Source of the DNA: Bacteroidales bacterium
GTDB taxonomy: Bacteria > Bacteroidota > Bacteroidia > Bacteroidales > UBA7960
DNA: 23,734 nt
NCBI GenBank assembly: GCA_003554665.1
Contig: PWGY01000236.1
Coordinates: 1 to 23,734 of the forward strand
Reading direction: 5' to 3'
Shown: piece by piece, positions 15,823 to 23,483 of the stretch
Layout of the letters: each line of letters begins with the position of its first letter
Position numbering within the stretch: the stretch's first letter is position 1
Notes under the pieces: model-generated
What the model saw: only the letters and a program-made list of their open reading frames with translations
The model's database searches: none
Told to the model about the DNA's origin: nothing
Translations under genes and position numbers: made by a program

Positions 15823-16944
15823 ATGCAAACACCTGAAGCGAAGAATTTTTCCATCCTGGTGGTGGACGACAACAAGGAAAACCTCAAGGTGGTCAGCAAC
15901 TTCCTTAAAGTTGAGGGTTATCAGATCGCCTTGGCCATCAGTGCTTCTGACGCATTGAAGATTCTTCAGGACACCCCCATCGACCTTATTTTGCTTGATG
16001 TGATGATGCCTCAAACCGATGGCTTCTCCTTTTGCAGACAACTTAAGGAAGACGACCGCTTTTCGGAGCTTCCCATCATTTTCCTGACGGCCAAAACCGA
16101 AACCAAAGACCTGGTTGAAGGATTTCAGGCAGGCGGGGTTGATTACATCACCAAACCTTTCCAGAAAGAAGAACTGATAGCCAGGGTGAACAACCACATT
16201 GCCCTGTCTCATGCCAGGCGGCAAATCAGGGATCAGGCTGAAGAAATCAGCAAGATCAACCGTACCAAAGACCGGCTGTATTCAGTAATTGCCCATGATA
16301 TTAAATCACCCTTTTCAAACATATCCATGCTGATCTCCTCCCTGGCTGAAGGCTACCTGGAGCCCGGTTCTGAGGAGTTCAATGAGATTCTCATGAGCAT
16401 CAACGAATCTACCCAGGAAACCTACGAACTGCTGGAAAAGCTGCTCCAGTGGACCCGTTCACAGACCGGCGACCTGGAGTTGTCTCCGGAAGCCATCCAG
16501 GTGGATGAATTAATTGCCAGTGTTTGCCGCTTGCTGAATCCTCAGGCAGGAAAAAAGGAAATCAGCCTAGAGCATCAGGCTGAAAAGGATCTGGTCATTG
16601 AAGCAGACCGAAACATGCTGCAGAGTATTTTGCAAAATCTGATCAGCAACGCCATAAAATTCACTGAAAAAGGCGGGAAGGTCTCTGTAGAAGCCTCCCG
16701 GGACAACCAACAGGCCGTAATCTGCGTTACTGACAACGGAGTCGGGATGACCCGGGAAATCATGGAAAAAATGTTCACCGACCAGGGGCAACTTACCACC
16801 CGCGGAACCGCCGATGAAAAAGGAAGCGGACTGGGGTTACTTCTGGTCAGGGATTTCACAGAGAAAAACAACGGAACCATTGACGTGGAAAGCACCCCGG
16901 GTTCCGGCAGCAGCTTCACCTTAACCTTTAACCTGTCGTCCTGA
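15823..16944 (+). CDS. Response regulator-histidine kinase fusion (REC-HisKA-HATPase)
   Basis: 373 residues, soluble. N-terminal receiver with Asp15-Asp16 (VVDDN), acceptor Asp59 (LLDVMMPQTDG), Thr89 and Lys111. A coiled-coil-like linker (about 126-150) leads to HisKA with His158 in VIAHDIKSPFSNI, then an ATPase domain with LQNLISNAIKFT, VTDNGVGMT and GSGLGLLLVRDF. The kinase output is therefore gated by phosphorylation of its own receiver, which places it as an intermediate in a phosphorelay. Only 14 bp separate it from the following NtrC-type activator gene, so the two are almost certainly co-transcribed and probably functional partners (inference). The ATG start fits the usual N-terminus of a receiver. 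Confidence 0.92.
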   Translation: MQTPEAKNFSILVVDDNKENLKVVSNFLKVEGYQIALAISASDALKILQDTPIDLILLDVMMPQTDGFSFCRQLKEDDRFSELPIIFLTAKTETKDLVEGFQAGGVDYITKPFQKEELIARVNNHIALSHARRQIRDQAEEISKINRTKDRLYSVIAHDIKSPFSNISMLISSLAEGYLEPGSEEFNEILMSINESTQETYELLEKLLQWTRSQTGDLELSPEAIQVDELIASVCRLLNPQAGKKEISLEHQAEKDLVIEADRNMLQSILQNLISNAIKFTEKGGKVSVEASRDNQQAVICVTDNGVGMTREIMEKMFTDQGQLTTRGTADEKGSGLGLLLVRDFTEKNNGTIDVESTPGSGSSFTLTFNLSS

Positions 16945-16958
16945 AAAACATATATCCA

Positions 16959-18344
16959 ATGGAGGAAAAAAAGCTGAACATTCTGGCCCTTGACGATGAC
17001 CCCATTATCCGGAACCTGCTCCGCTCAATGCTGAAAGACAAGACCAGGCTCCACGTAGCCGACAAGCCGTCCAGGGCATTTGAATTATTGAAGAAGGAAC
17101 CGATCGATTTGCTGATATCAGACTTCATGCTTCCTGAAATGGATGGCCTCAAAGTACTGGAAAAGGTCAAGGAGACCCACCCGGATGTGGAAGTGATCAT
17201 GATCAGTTCTGAAGGCGACATGAATACGGTGATCGGAGCCCTTCGCCAGGGTGCGGTGGATTATTTCCGGAAACCTTTTAAAGCAGAAGATATCTGGATT
17301 GCCATTGAACGCACCCGGAAATACGCTGAACTCAACCAAAACCTGAACAACTATAAAAACCGCACCCGTCATCTCCAACAGGTGATCGAGGAAGAGGCAG
17401 GAAGCAACATTGTCGGCAACAGCCCCGCGATCAAAGAGATCCGCAAGCAGATGAAACAGGTGGCCGGAACCCGGGATACCTCTGTGCTGATCCTGGGTGA
17501 AAGCGGAACCGGCAAAGAGCTGGTTGCCAGGGGAATTCACAACATGAGCGACAGAAAAGAAGAAATGTTCGGGGCCGTCAACATGTCGGCCGTTCCCGAC
17601 ACATTGTTTGAAAGTGAGTTCTTCGGCCACAAAAAAGGGAGTTTTACCGGGGCCGTGGCCGACAAGGCAGGATGGTTCGAAATGGCCAACAAAGGCACCC
17701 TGTTTTTTGATGAGATCGGTGAGATGGATCAGTCATTGCAGGTTAAACTTTTGCGTGTGCTTGAAGACCGGAAGTTTACCAAAGTGGGCACACAAAAGGA
17801 ACAATCCTTTGATATCCGCATCATTGCTGCCACCAACAAAACACCCGAAGAAATGAGCACCGGTAAAGAATTCCGGAACGACCTGTATTACCGCCTGAGC
17901 ACATTCACCATTTACCTGCCCCCGCTGCGAGAGCGGAAAGAAGACATTTCGCTGCTTGTCGATCATTTTTTTGGCTCACTGGCAGAGAAAATGGGAAAAG
18001 ATATCCAAAAGATCCATCCTGATGTAAAAAAAATGTTGCAGGCATACGATTTTCCGGGCAATATCCGCGAGCTGCGTAACATCATGGAGCGGGCCATTAT
18101 TATTTGTGACGGCAAAGAGCTGCTCCCCGAACACTTCCCCCACACCGTTAAGGAACAGAAAAAGGAAGCAGCAGCCAATGGAGTCACGGGCGAACCTGAC
18201 ACCCTGGATTTGAAAGAGCTGGAAAAAAATGCCATTCGCACGGCACTGGAAAAAACCAATTACAACAAAAACGAGGCTGCCAAGCTGTTGAACCTGGAGT
18301 GGAACGCCCTTTACCGGCGGATGCAGAAATACAACATCGGTTAG
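16959..18344 (+). CDS. NtrC-family sigma-54-dependent response regulator
   Basis: 461 residues with the full three-domain layout. Receiver: Asp12-Asp13, acceptor Asp55 (ISDFMLPEMDG), Lys105. AAA+ domain: Walker A GESGTGKE 180-187, sigma-54 contact loop GSFTGA 227-232 (a variant of GAFTGA), Walker B TLFFDEIGE with Asp251-Glu252, arginine-finger region FRNDLYYRL, and sensor II PGNIRELRN. C-terminal Fis-type helix-turn-helix: EAAKLLNLEWNALYRRMQKY. It should bind upstream sites and remodel sigma-54 RNA polymerase by ATP hydrolysis when phosphorylated. The 14-bp gap to the preceding REC-kinase makes that kinase the likely phosphate donor. Candidate targets in the window are the -24/-12-like elements at 3747, 12416 and 23587 (inference). 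Confidence 0.95.
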   Translation: MEEKKLNILALDDDPIIRNLLRSMLKDKTRLHVADKPSRAFELLKKEPIDLLISDFMLPEMDGLKVLEKVKETHPDVEVIMISSEGDMNTVIGALRQGAVDYFRKPFKAEDIWIAIERTRKYAELNQNLNNYKNRTRHLQQVIEEEAGSNIVGNSPAIKEIRKQMKQVAGTRDTSVLILGESGTGKELVARGIHNMSDRKEEMFGAVNMSAVPDTLFESEFFGHKKGSFTGAVADKAGWFEMANKGTLFFDEIGEMDQSLQVKLLRVLEDRKFTKVGTQKEQSFDIRIIAATNKTPEEMSTGKEFRNDLYYRLSTFTIYLPPLRERKEDISLLVDHFFGSLAEKMGKDIQKIHPDVKKMLQAYDFPGNIRELRNIMERAIIICDGKELLPEHFPHTVKEQKKEAAANGVTGEPDTLDLKELEKNAIRTALEKTNYNKNEAAKLLNLEWNALYRRMQKYNIG

Positions 18345-18431
18345 GGTGCACCAGAATCACCAGTACAAGAATCAAAGCGAGGCAAGAATAAAACAGGGGA
18401 ATACCAAATGTAACACCGGTTAAAATATGCC

Positions 18432-21356
18432 ATGACCATTCTTCCCTTCATATACAATGTGGCGTTGCTGATCTCCATGGCGACCATCTACAGCCTGATG
18501 CTGCAATGGTTCCGGAAAGGATCCCTGCGGCTAAAGCTTTTGTCCGGAGCCCTTTTCGGAGGTGTAACCACCGTGCTGATGCTGAGCTCCTATGAATTGC
18601 AACCCGGCATATTTTTTGACGGCCGCTCGGTAATCCTCAGCCTCGCAGGCTCATTTGGCGGCCCCGTTACAGCAGGGTTGGCTGCACTAATTGCTTTGGT
18701 ATCCAGGCTGATTATTGGGGGAGCTGGTTTGGGGATGGGTGTGGCGGTAATTATAAGTGCTTCCCTGTTGGGCATCTTCCACCATCGCCTTCGCCAACAA
18801 TACCACTCCGCCTCTGCCCCACTTTCTTTTTTGGGGCTGGGCCTCACTGTACATGTGCTGATGCTCTTTTTCTCGGTATTGCTTCCAGGACCCATAACCT
18901 GGGAAGTTCTTCCAATGATTTTTCTTCCTGTTATAACCGTATTGCCCCTGGCCACCCTGTTGCTTGCACTGCTTTTCCGTGGCCGTGAACAACAGATCGA
19001 GCTGATTGATGAGTTGCAGGCATCAGAAGAGCGCTTCCGCCGGGTATTTTTACAAAGCCCGTCACCACAGATGATCCTGGACCCCAGCGACGGCCGCATT
19101 GCAGATGCCAATGAGGCAGCTTCCCGGTTTTACGGGTGGTCAAAGGAAGAGCTCTGTAAGATGAAAATATCCAAAATCAACAACCTGACCGAAGAAGAAG
19201 TCAAACAAAAAATGCAGGCCACACTCAAGGACCACAGTTCTTTTTACCAGCTCAAGCACCGGCTCGCTTCAGGAGAGATCCGGGACGTTGAGATTCACTA
19301 CGGAAAAGTGATCATTGAGGGCAGGTCCATGATTTTTTCTGTCATCCATGATGTGACCCTGAGAACCCAGATCCAGGCAACCCTGCAAAGAGAGCGCAAA
19401 CTGCTTCGCACTGTCATTGACCAGCTTCCGTCTACGGTATATGCAAAAAACAAACGCCTTGAAAAAACACTGGTTAACAAACAGGAGCTGAATTTGCTGG
19501 GTAAAACCAGTGAAGAGGAAGTCCTGGGTAAAACCGACTATGATTTCTTCCCCAAAAACGTGGCAGACCGGCTGGCGGCTGACGACCGAAAGGTAATCGA
19601 GGAAGGTGTAAAGATTTCCAACCGGGAAGAAAAATTCACCGGACCAGACGGAAAACCCGTATGGATACTTACCTCAAAAACCCCGTTCGTAGACCCCTCC
19701 GGTTCCATTGCCGGCCTGGTTGGTGTGGGAAGAGATGTCACCGAACTGATTGAGACACGTGACCAGCTTGAAAAGGCCAAAAAAGCAGCTGAGGATGCCA
19801 ACCAGGCTAAAAGCGAGTTTCTGGCCAATATGAGTCATGAGATCCGCACCCCAATGAATGCCATACTCGGGTTCAGCGAAACGCTTTACGGGCAGATCAC
19901 CAATCCATCTCACAAGAAGATGCTGGACTCTGTGTTGTCAAGCGGACAACTCCTGCTTTCACTGCTCAATGACATCCTGGATCTGTCAAAAATTGAAGCC
20001 GGCAAAATGGAGATCCGCACCCACCCCACCAACATGGCGGAGATCCTTCATGACCTGAAAACCCTCTATCAGACAAAGGCCAGCGCCAAAGGACTTACTG
20101 TCAGGGCTGATATCGTGCCCGGATTCCCAAGACTGGTGGAAGTGGATGAGATCCGGATCAAGCAGATTTTGTTCAACCTTGTGGGCAATGCCGTTAAATT
20201 CACACAACAGGGAAGGGTTGACGTTGAACTTGAGTATATCCCTGAAAAAGGTAAGCCGGGAACCCTTAAAATACAGGTCTCTGACACCGGACCCGGCATC
20301 CCGGAACAACAACAGGATCAAATTTTTAAACCCTTTTATCAGCAAAGCGGCCAGTCAAACCGCCAGTTTGAAGGTACCGGGCTCGGGCTTCCCATTACCA
20401 AGCGATTGGTGGAAAGCATGCAGGGTAGTATTTCTGTGACGAGCCAACCGGGCAAGGGATCAGTCTTTACGGTGACTATACCCGGTGTCAGACAAGGTGA
20501 TTACAAAGAAAAAGAAAAACTTAAAGGCGCTGAATCTCCCCCGGCAAACATTAAATTCAGGGAAGCAACCGTTTTAATCGTTGACGACGCCATGGAAAAC
20601 CTCAAGTTGTTTGGGGTGATGCTTGCCGGAACTGGCCTGAAAGTACTGCAGGCCAAAAACGGGGAAGACGCCCTTAAACAGCTTGACCATCACCAGCCTG
20701 AACTCATCCTGATGGATTTGCTGATGCCCGGAATGGATGGATATCAGGTGGCTGCGGAAATCCGAAAAGACCCCAGACACAACAATACAACCCTGATTGC
20801 TTTTACCGCCTACCTGCACACCGACCAACAGGCCCCCGAACCGGATCTTTTTGACGGGTACATTTTCAAACCTGTAACACGCCAACTGCTCCTGGAAACC
20901 CTTTCAAATTATCTTGCTGTAGAAAAAGTGGAGTATGCAGAAAGTTCAAACAGCGATCAGCAGGGCGGGGAAGCCGCCGGGGTGCAGGCCAGGAAAGTCG
21001 CCGGAGAGGCCCGGAAAGTCGCCGGAGAGGCCGGCCGGGATGCTTCCATCCCGGAAAACCCGGATGAACTGTCTGAACAGTGCAGGGAAAAGCTACCCGG
21101 GCTACTGAAAAAGCTTCAGGAGGAATTTTATCCCCGTTGGGAAGAGATCAAAGACCACTGGGTACTCTTCAAAATCGAAGACTTCGGGCTTCATTTGCGC
21201 AACGAAGCAGAAGAAGCCGGGGCCGAATACCTGGTGCACTATGCAGAACGCCTGCTTGAGTCGGTGGATTATTTTGACCTTGAGAACATTAAGGCAGTTC
21301 TCCAGGAATTTCCGGAAATGGTAAAATGCCTGGAAAAGTTCTGCCGCAAGCTATAA
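18432..21356 (+). CDS. Membrane hybrid histidine kinase with LytS-type 5TM sensor
   Basis: 974 residues. Residues 1-185 hold several membrane helices with 5TMR-LYT signatures (QPGIFFDGRSVILSLAGSFGGP, then SRLIIGGAGLGMG). Two PAS domains follow (about 196-315 and 325-445), then HisKA with His469 (ANMSHEIRTPMNAI), an ATPase domain (LFNLVGNAVKFT, VSDTGPGIP, FEGTGLGLPITKR), a receiver with Asp718-Asp719, acceptor Asp762 and Lys813, a linker with a 7-residue duplication, and a helical HPt-like C-terminus (VLFKIEDF) without the canonical His. In known proteins the 5TM-LYT module is found in LytS-type kinases that sense envelope or murein-linked signals. Its closest neighbour in design is the hybrid kinase at 13096. 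It lies 87 bp after the sigma-54 activator gene and may belong to the same unit. Confidence 0.92.
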   Translation: MTILPFIYNVALLISMATIYSLMLQWFRKGSLRLKLLSGALFGGVTTVLMLSSYELQPGIFFDGRSVILSLAGSFGGPVTAGLAALIALVSRLIIGGAGLGMGVAVIISASLLGIFHHRLRQQYHSASAPLSFLGLGLTVHVLMLFFSVLLPGPITWEVLPMIFLPVITVLPLATLLLALLFRGREQQIELIDELQASEERFRRVFLQSPSPQMILDPSDGRIADANEAASRFYGWSKEELCKMKISKINNLTEEEVKQKMQATLKDHSSFYQLKHRLASGEIRDVEIHYGKVIIEGRSMIFSVIHDVTLRTQIQATLQRERKLLRTVIDQLPSTVYAKNKRLEKTLVNKQELNLLGKTSEEEVLGKTDYDFFPKNVADRLAADDRKVIEEGVKISNREEKFTGPDGKPVWILTSKTPFVDPSGSIAGLVGVGRDVTELIETRDQLEKAKKAAEDANQAKSEFLANMSHEIRTPMNAILGFSETLYGQITNPSHKKMLDSVLSSGQLLLSLLNDILDLSKIEAGKMEIRTHPTNMAEILHDLKTLYQTKASAKGLTVRADIVPGFPRLVEVDEIRIKQILFNLVGNAVKFTQQGRVDVELEYIPEKGKPGTLKIQVSDTGPGIPEQQQDQIFKPFYQQSGQSNRQFEGTGLGLPITKRLVESMQGSISVTSQPGKGSVFTVTIPGVRQGDYKEKEKLKGAESPPANIKFREATVLIVDDAMENLKLFGVMLAGTGLKVLQAKNGEDALKQLDHHQPELILMDLLMPGMDGYQVAAEIRKDPRHNNTTLIAFTAYLHTDQQAPEPDLFDGYIFKPVTRQLLLETLSNYLAVEKVEYAESSNSDQQGGEAAGVQARKVAGEARKVAGEAGRDASIPENPDELSEQCREKLPGLLKKLQEEFYPRWEEIKDHWVLFKIEDFGLHLRNEAEEAGAEYLVHYAERLLESVDYFDLENIKAVLQEFPEMVKCLEKFCRKL
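20991..21032 (+). repeat. 21-bp perfect tandem duplication in the kinase linker (one base differs)
   Basis: GGAAAGTCGCCGGAGAGGCC occurs at 20992-21011 and again at 21013-21032, giving RKVAGEA twice. It lies in the variable linker between the receiver and the C-terminal helical domain, where length changes should be tolerated. The near identity points to a recent event and to possible length variation between strains. Confidence 0.9.
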
Positions 21357-21371
21357 ACCAAAACAATATAA

Positions 21372-21476
21372 ATGCCATCAACGATTCATGGCAACTGGCT
21401 CATCCAATTCAAAAACAAAGAACTGGGTGATGTGGCACAGATGTTGTTCAATACATACCGGGGTTTTACCCCATAA
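21372..21476 (+). CDS. Small ORF of 34 codons, doubtful
   Basis: ATG follows directly on an in-frame TAA, and the ORF ends at TAA 21474-21476. The predicted peptide (GNWLIQFKNKELGDVAQ in its middle) has a plausible mixed composition but no family that I recognise, and no ribosome-binding site is visible. It overlaps a sigma-54-like sequence at 21433. It may be chance, a leader peptide, or the remnant of a larger gene. Confidence 0.2.
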   Translation: MPSTIHGNWLIQFKNKELGDVAQMLFNTYRGFTP

Positions 21477-21558
21477 CAAACAGCACGGGGCAAACTGTTT
21501 TGAACAAACTTTTTCTGGCAAACCGCGCGGGGCAAACTGATCATGTTAAACTGAAAAA
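21475..21558. repeat. Six tandem 14-bp units with CAAAC core
   Basis: Units start at 21475, 21489, 21503, 21517, 21531 and 21545: AACAAACAGCACGG, GGCAAACTGTTTTG, AACAAACTTTTTCT, GGCAAACCGCGCGG, GGCAAACTGATCAT, GTTAAACTGAAAAA. The AAAC core is in every unit at the same place while the rest varies. A 14-bp period is not a codon multiple, so this is not a protein repeat. It ends 22 bp before ATG 21581 and is probably in the 5' leader or promoter of that gene. Confidence 0.75.
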
Positions 21559-21580
21559 ACAATCTGAGTTGAATCCACAC

Positions 21581-22105
21581 ATGTCTCCATATCGACTGAT
21601 CTTACTCTCCCTGTTGATGCTGTTTGTCATCGCCCCGGGATTGTTCGCTCAAAATGATAACGGACGGAGCACTTCTGTCAGCATCAGTGCCTCAGCCACC
21701 GTGGTAGGCGGAGACATTGAACTGGAAACCATCAGCGATATGGGAATTCTGGAAGCACAGGCCTTGCAGGAAGATGACCTGATTTATATCAACCCGGTGT
21801 TTGACCCCGAGGCCGGTATCATGCGTGCCAGGGGTAACCCCAATGCAGAGATCCGGGTAAGCTACCTGGAAGAAATGGAGGTCACCCGCCGCGAAGGCCA
21901 GGGTAGCCTGTTCTTTGAATATGAGGTTAGCGGGTTTCCCGGCGACAACCAACGCGAATCTGAGTTGCTTACGGAAATTGAGCGGGAACTGCGCTTCAAC
22001 GAAGATGGGGTTTTCTATTTCTACATCGGCGGCCGGGTTGATCTGAGTGATGCGCTTCCCGGCAATTATGACGGAGAATTCACCATTGAGATTGAATACA
22101 TCTGA
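21581..22105 (+). CDS. Secreted DUF4402-like protein 1
   Basis: 174 residues from ATG 21581. I rejected the in-frame TTG at 21500 because it would read through the 14-bp repeats and bury the signal peptide. MSPYRLILLSLLMLFVIAPGLFAQ is a standard Sec signal peptide with cleavage after GLFA. The mature part begins with SVSISASATV and ends FYFYIGGRVDL, PGNYDGEFTIEIEYI, which is the closing pattern of DUF4402 and related beta-sandwich proteins (G-x-Y-x-G-x-(F/V)-x-(V/I)-x-(V/I)-x-Y). The function of that family is not established; surface or fimbria-like structures are a reasonable guess. Two relatives follow downstream. Confidence 0.75.
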   Translation: MSPYRLILLSLLMLFVIAPGLFAQNDNGRSTSVSISASATVVGGDIELETISDMGILEAQALQEDDLIYINPVFDPEAGIMRARGNPNAEIRVSYLEEMEVTRREGQGSLFFEYEVSGFPGDNQRESELLTEIERELRFNEDGVFYFYIGGRVDLSDALPGNYDGEFTIEIEYI

Positions 22106-22241
22106 AGTTCACCCTGTGAATGGAGTGCTGCAAATCAGGAGTTGAAGCCCTGCCCGGTGAGGTTCTTATTGGGACAGGATGGTGCAAGGCGAAACCAGTG
22201 CTGACAGGGCGTAAATAGCATGGAAAGATCACAGGGGGGTA

Positions 22242-22259
22242 ATGAAAAATCATCAATGA
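22242..22259 (+). promoter_or_regulatory. Five-codon mini-ORF coupled to the next gene's start
   Basis: GGGGGGT at 22234-22240 lies just before ATG 22242, which opens a mini-ORF MKNHQ ending at TGA 22257-22259. Its stop overlaps the ATG at 22256 as ATGA. This arrangement would allow reinitiation at 22256. A purine-rich site this strong is not seen at the other gene starts here. It could also be coincidence if translation begins at ATG 22220. Confidence 0.3.
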
Positions 22260-22882
22260 GAAGCATCAAAAACCATATATACTTAGCAGGATGTCTGATT
22301 TTGTTGTCGGGTGTTTTCCAGCCCGTGATGGCGCAACGCGTCAACTTTGGCACCCATGCCGACGGCTACCAGCTTACACTGACCCCACTGATGCCTGATG
22401 TACTGGAGTTCGGTGATCAGAACAGCGGAGAAGGACTGGTTCAGATACAGCTTCAGGACAATGAAGTTGTTCCCTTAGAAATTGAGGGAGTGGCTTACCT
22501 GGATGTGACCGTTACCCTTGAGCCTCCGGACGGAGAACAACTGGTACTGACAGGAGACCCCGATTATATTGACGACGAAAACAGGAGCATGCCCGTTACC
22601 ATCAAAATGGCTTATTACAACCGGGGCCAGGAAGGGATCACAGAGGAGCAGGCAAAAACCGAGGCGGTTGAAGTGGTGGGCAATACAGCCACCTTCCAGA
22701 TCAGGCGCCGCCCGGGCGGACCTCCCGGACCTCCCCCAACTCCCCCGCACGCCGGCTATACACCACCCAAAGCAACGGCATACCTGTTTATTTACGGAGA
22801 CCTTACCGTGGGCAATGTCAATGCGGGGCCCTATTCGGGAAAAATCAACGTGCATGTGGAATATTCAACTTTTCCGGATTAA
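22256..22882 (+). CDS. Secreted DUF4402-like protein 2 with proline-rich insert
   Basis: 208 residues from ATG 22256. The in-frame ATG at 22220 would add a polar 12-residue extension to the signal peptide. The signal peptide ends FQPVMA, with QRVNFG as the likely mature start. The body shares SMPVTIKMAYYNRG with SMPMNFYAAYLNDG of the next gene, and it closes YLFIYGDLTVGNVNAGPYSGKINVHVEYS-like (motif GPYSGKINVHVEY), the DUF4402-type ending. A proline-rich insert (RRRPGGPPGPPPTPPHAGY) sits just before the final strands and is absent from both neighbours. It is exported, and the role is probably as a surface or periplasmic structural protein. The gap to the next gene is only 20 bp, so the two are likely one transcription unit. 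Confidence 0.75.
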   Translation: MRSIKNHIYLAGCLILLSGVFQPVMAQRVNFGTHADGYQLTLTPLMPDVLEFGDQNSGEGLVQIQLQDNEVVPLEIEGVAYLDVTVTLEPPDGEQLVLTGDPDYIDDENRSMPVTIKMAYYNRGQEGITEEQAKTEAVEVVGNTATFQIRRRPGGPPGPPPTPPHAGYTPPKATAYLFIYGDLTVGNVNAGPYSGKINVHVEYSTFPD

Positions 22883-22902
22883 TATTTCGTTAAACCAACC
22901 CC

Positions 22903-23460
22903 ATGAAGCCTGGAACTATGCAGCAGAAATTGTTTCCGTTTCTGACCAGATTGATTTGCGCTTTGCTCCTCTGGATCAGCATCCCGCAGATAACACAGGC
23001 CCAGTTTCTAAGGCTCCAGCTGGTGGTGGAAGAAGAAACCGGGGTGGTCAGGGGCCAGCGCCTGGATCCGGGCCTTATCCGCCCCAACGCAGGCTGGGTT
23101 GAAGTGGGGGTCACTGATGAATTTGCAGGCCGGTTCAGCATCAGCACCCAGGAAAACATTAACCTGGGGGTAACGGTAAATGCCCCGGCAGAACTGGTAT
23201 TGGATGCCGGCAACAGCATGCCCATGAATTTTTATGCCGCCTACCTGAACGACGGAACTGACAACCCGGCCAATGCAACGCCCCTTGAGGCTGACAAGAC
23301 CGTTTTTCCCATCAGTGATTGTGGCTGCCTGTTGGAAAATATGCACCCGGACAGGCACCAGCTTATCGCCCACCTCTTTTTTTACGCCGACCTGTATGCC
23401 GGCGACATTCAACCCGGAATATACCATGGGGAAGTACAGGTAAGCATCGAATATTTTTAA
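22903..23460 (+). CDS. Secreted DUF4402-like protein 3
   Basis: 185 residues. The N-terminus (LFPFLTRLICALLLWISIP, then QITQAQ) is a Sec signal peptide, probably cut after TQA. ATG 22903 is used; the ATG at codon 6 would also serve. The body has NLGVTVNAPAELVLD and SMPMNFYAAYLNDG, a CGC cysteine pair (DCGCLL) and the DUF4402-like close LYAGDIQPGIYHGEVQVSIEYF. It is most similar to the preceding protein, suggesting tandem duplication. The two cysteines could form a disulphide or bind metal after export, and neither neighbour has them. The gene starts 20 bp after the previous stop. Confidence 0.75.
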   Translation: MKPGTMQQKLFPFLTRLICALLLWISIPQITQAQFLRLQLVVEEETGVVRGQRLDPGLIRPNAGWVEVGVTDEFAGRFSISTQENINLGVTVNAPAELVLDAGNSMPMNFYAAYLNDGTDNPANATPLEADKTVFPISDCGCLLENMHPDRHQLIAHLFFYADLYAGDIQPGIYHGEVQVSIEYF

Positions 23461-23483
23461 AGATGGGGTCAGGGAGCAAAAAG

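Noticed and set aside
21433..21448. TGGCACAGATGTTGTT as a fourth -24/-12 element
   Set aside because: The core matches the consensus well, but the upstream TTTTTA block and the nearby palindrome shared by the other three are missing, and it lies in a possible small ORF. Kept only as a weak possibility.
21475..21558. CRISPR array
   Set aside because: The period is 14 bp with a conserved core of about five bases and no spacers. No cas-like gene is nearby.
22149..22178. Hairpin CCTGCCC / GGGACAGG between the first two DUF4402-like genes
   Set aside because: The stem has a bulge and a 15-base loop and there is no T-run, so a terminator call is not supported.
22284..22295. LAGC lipobox in DUF4402-like protein 2
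   Set aside because: The hydrophobic stretch before the Cys is only a few residues, and the hydrophobic core continues after it to a normal VMA cleavage site.
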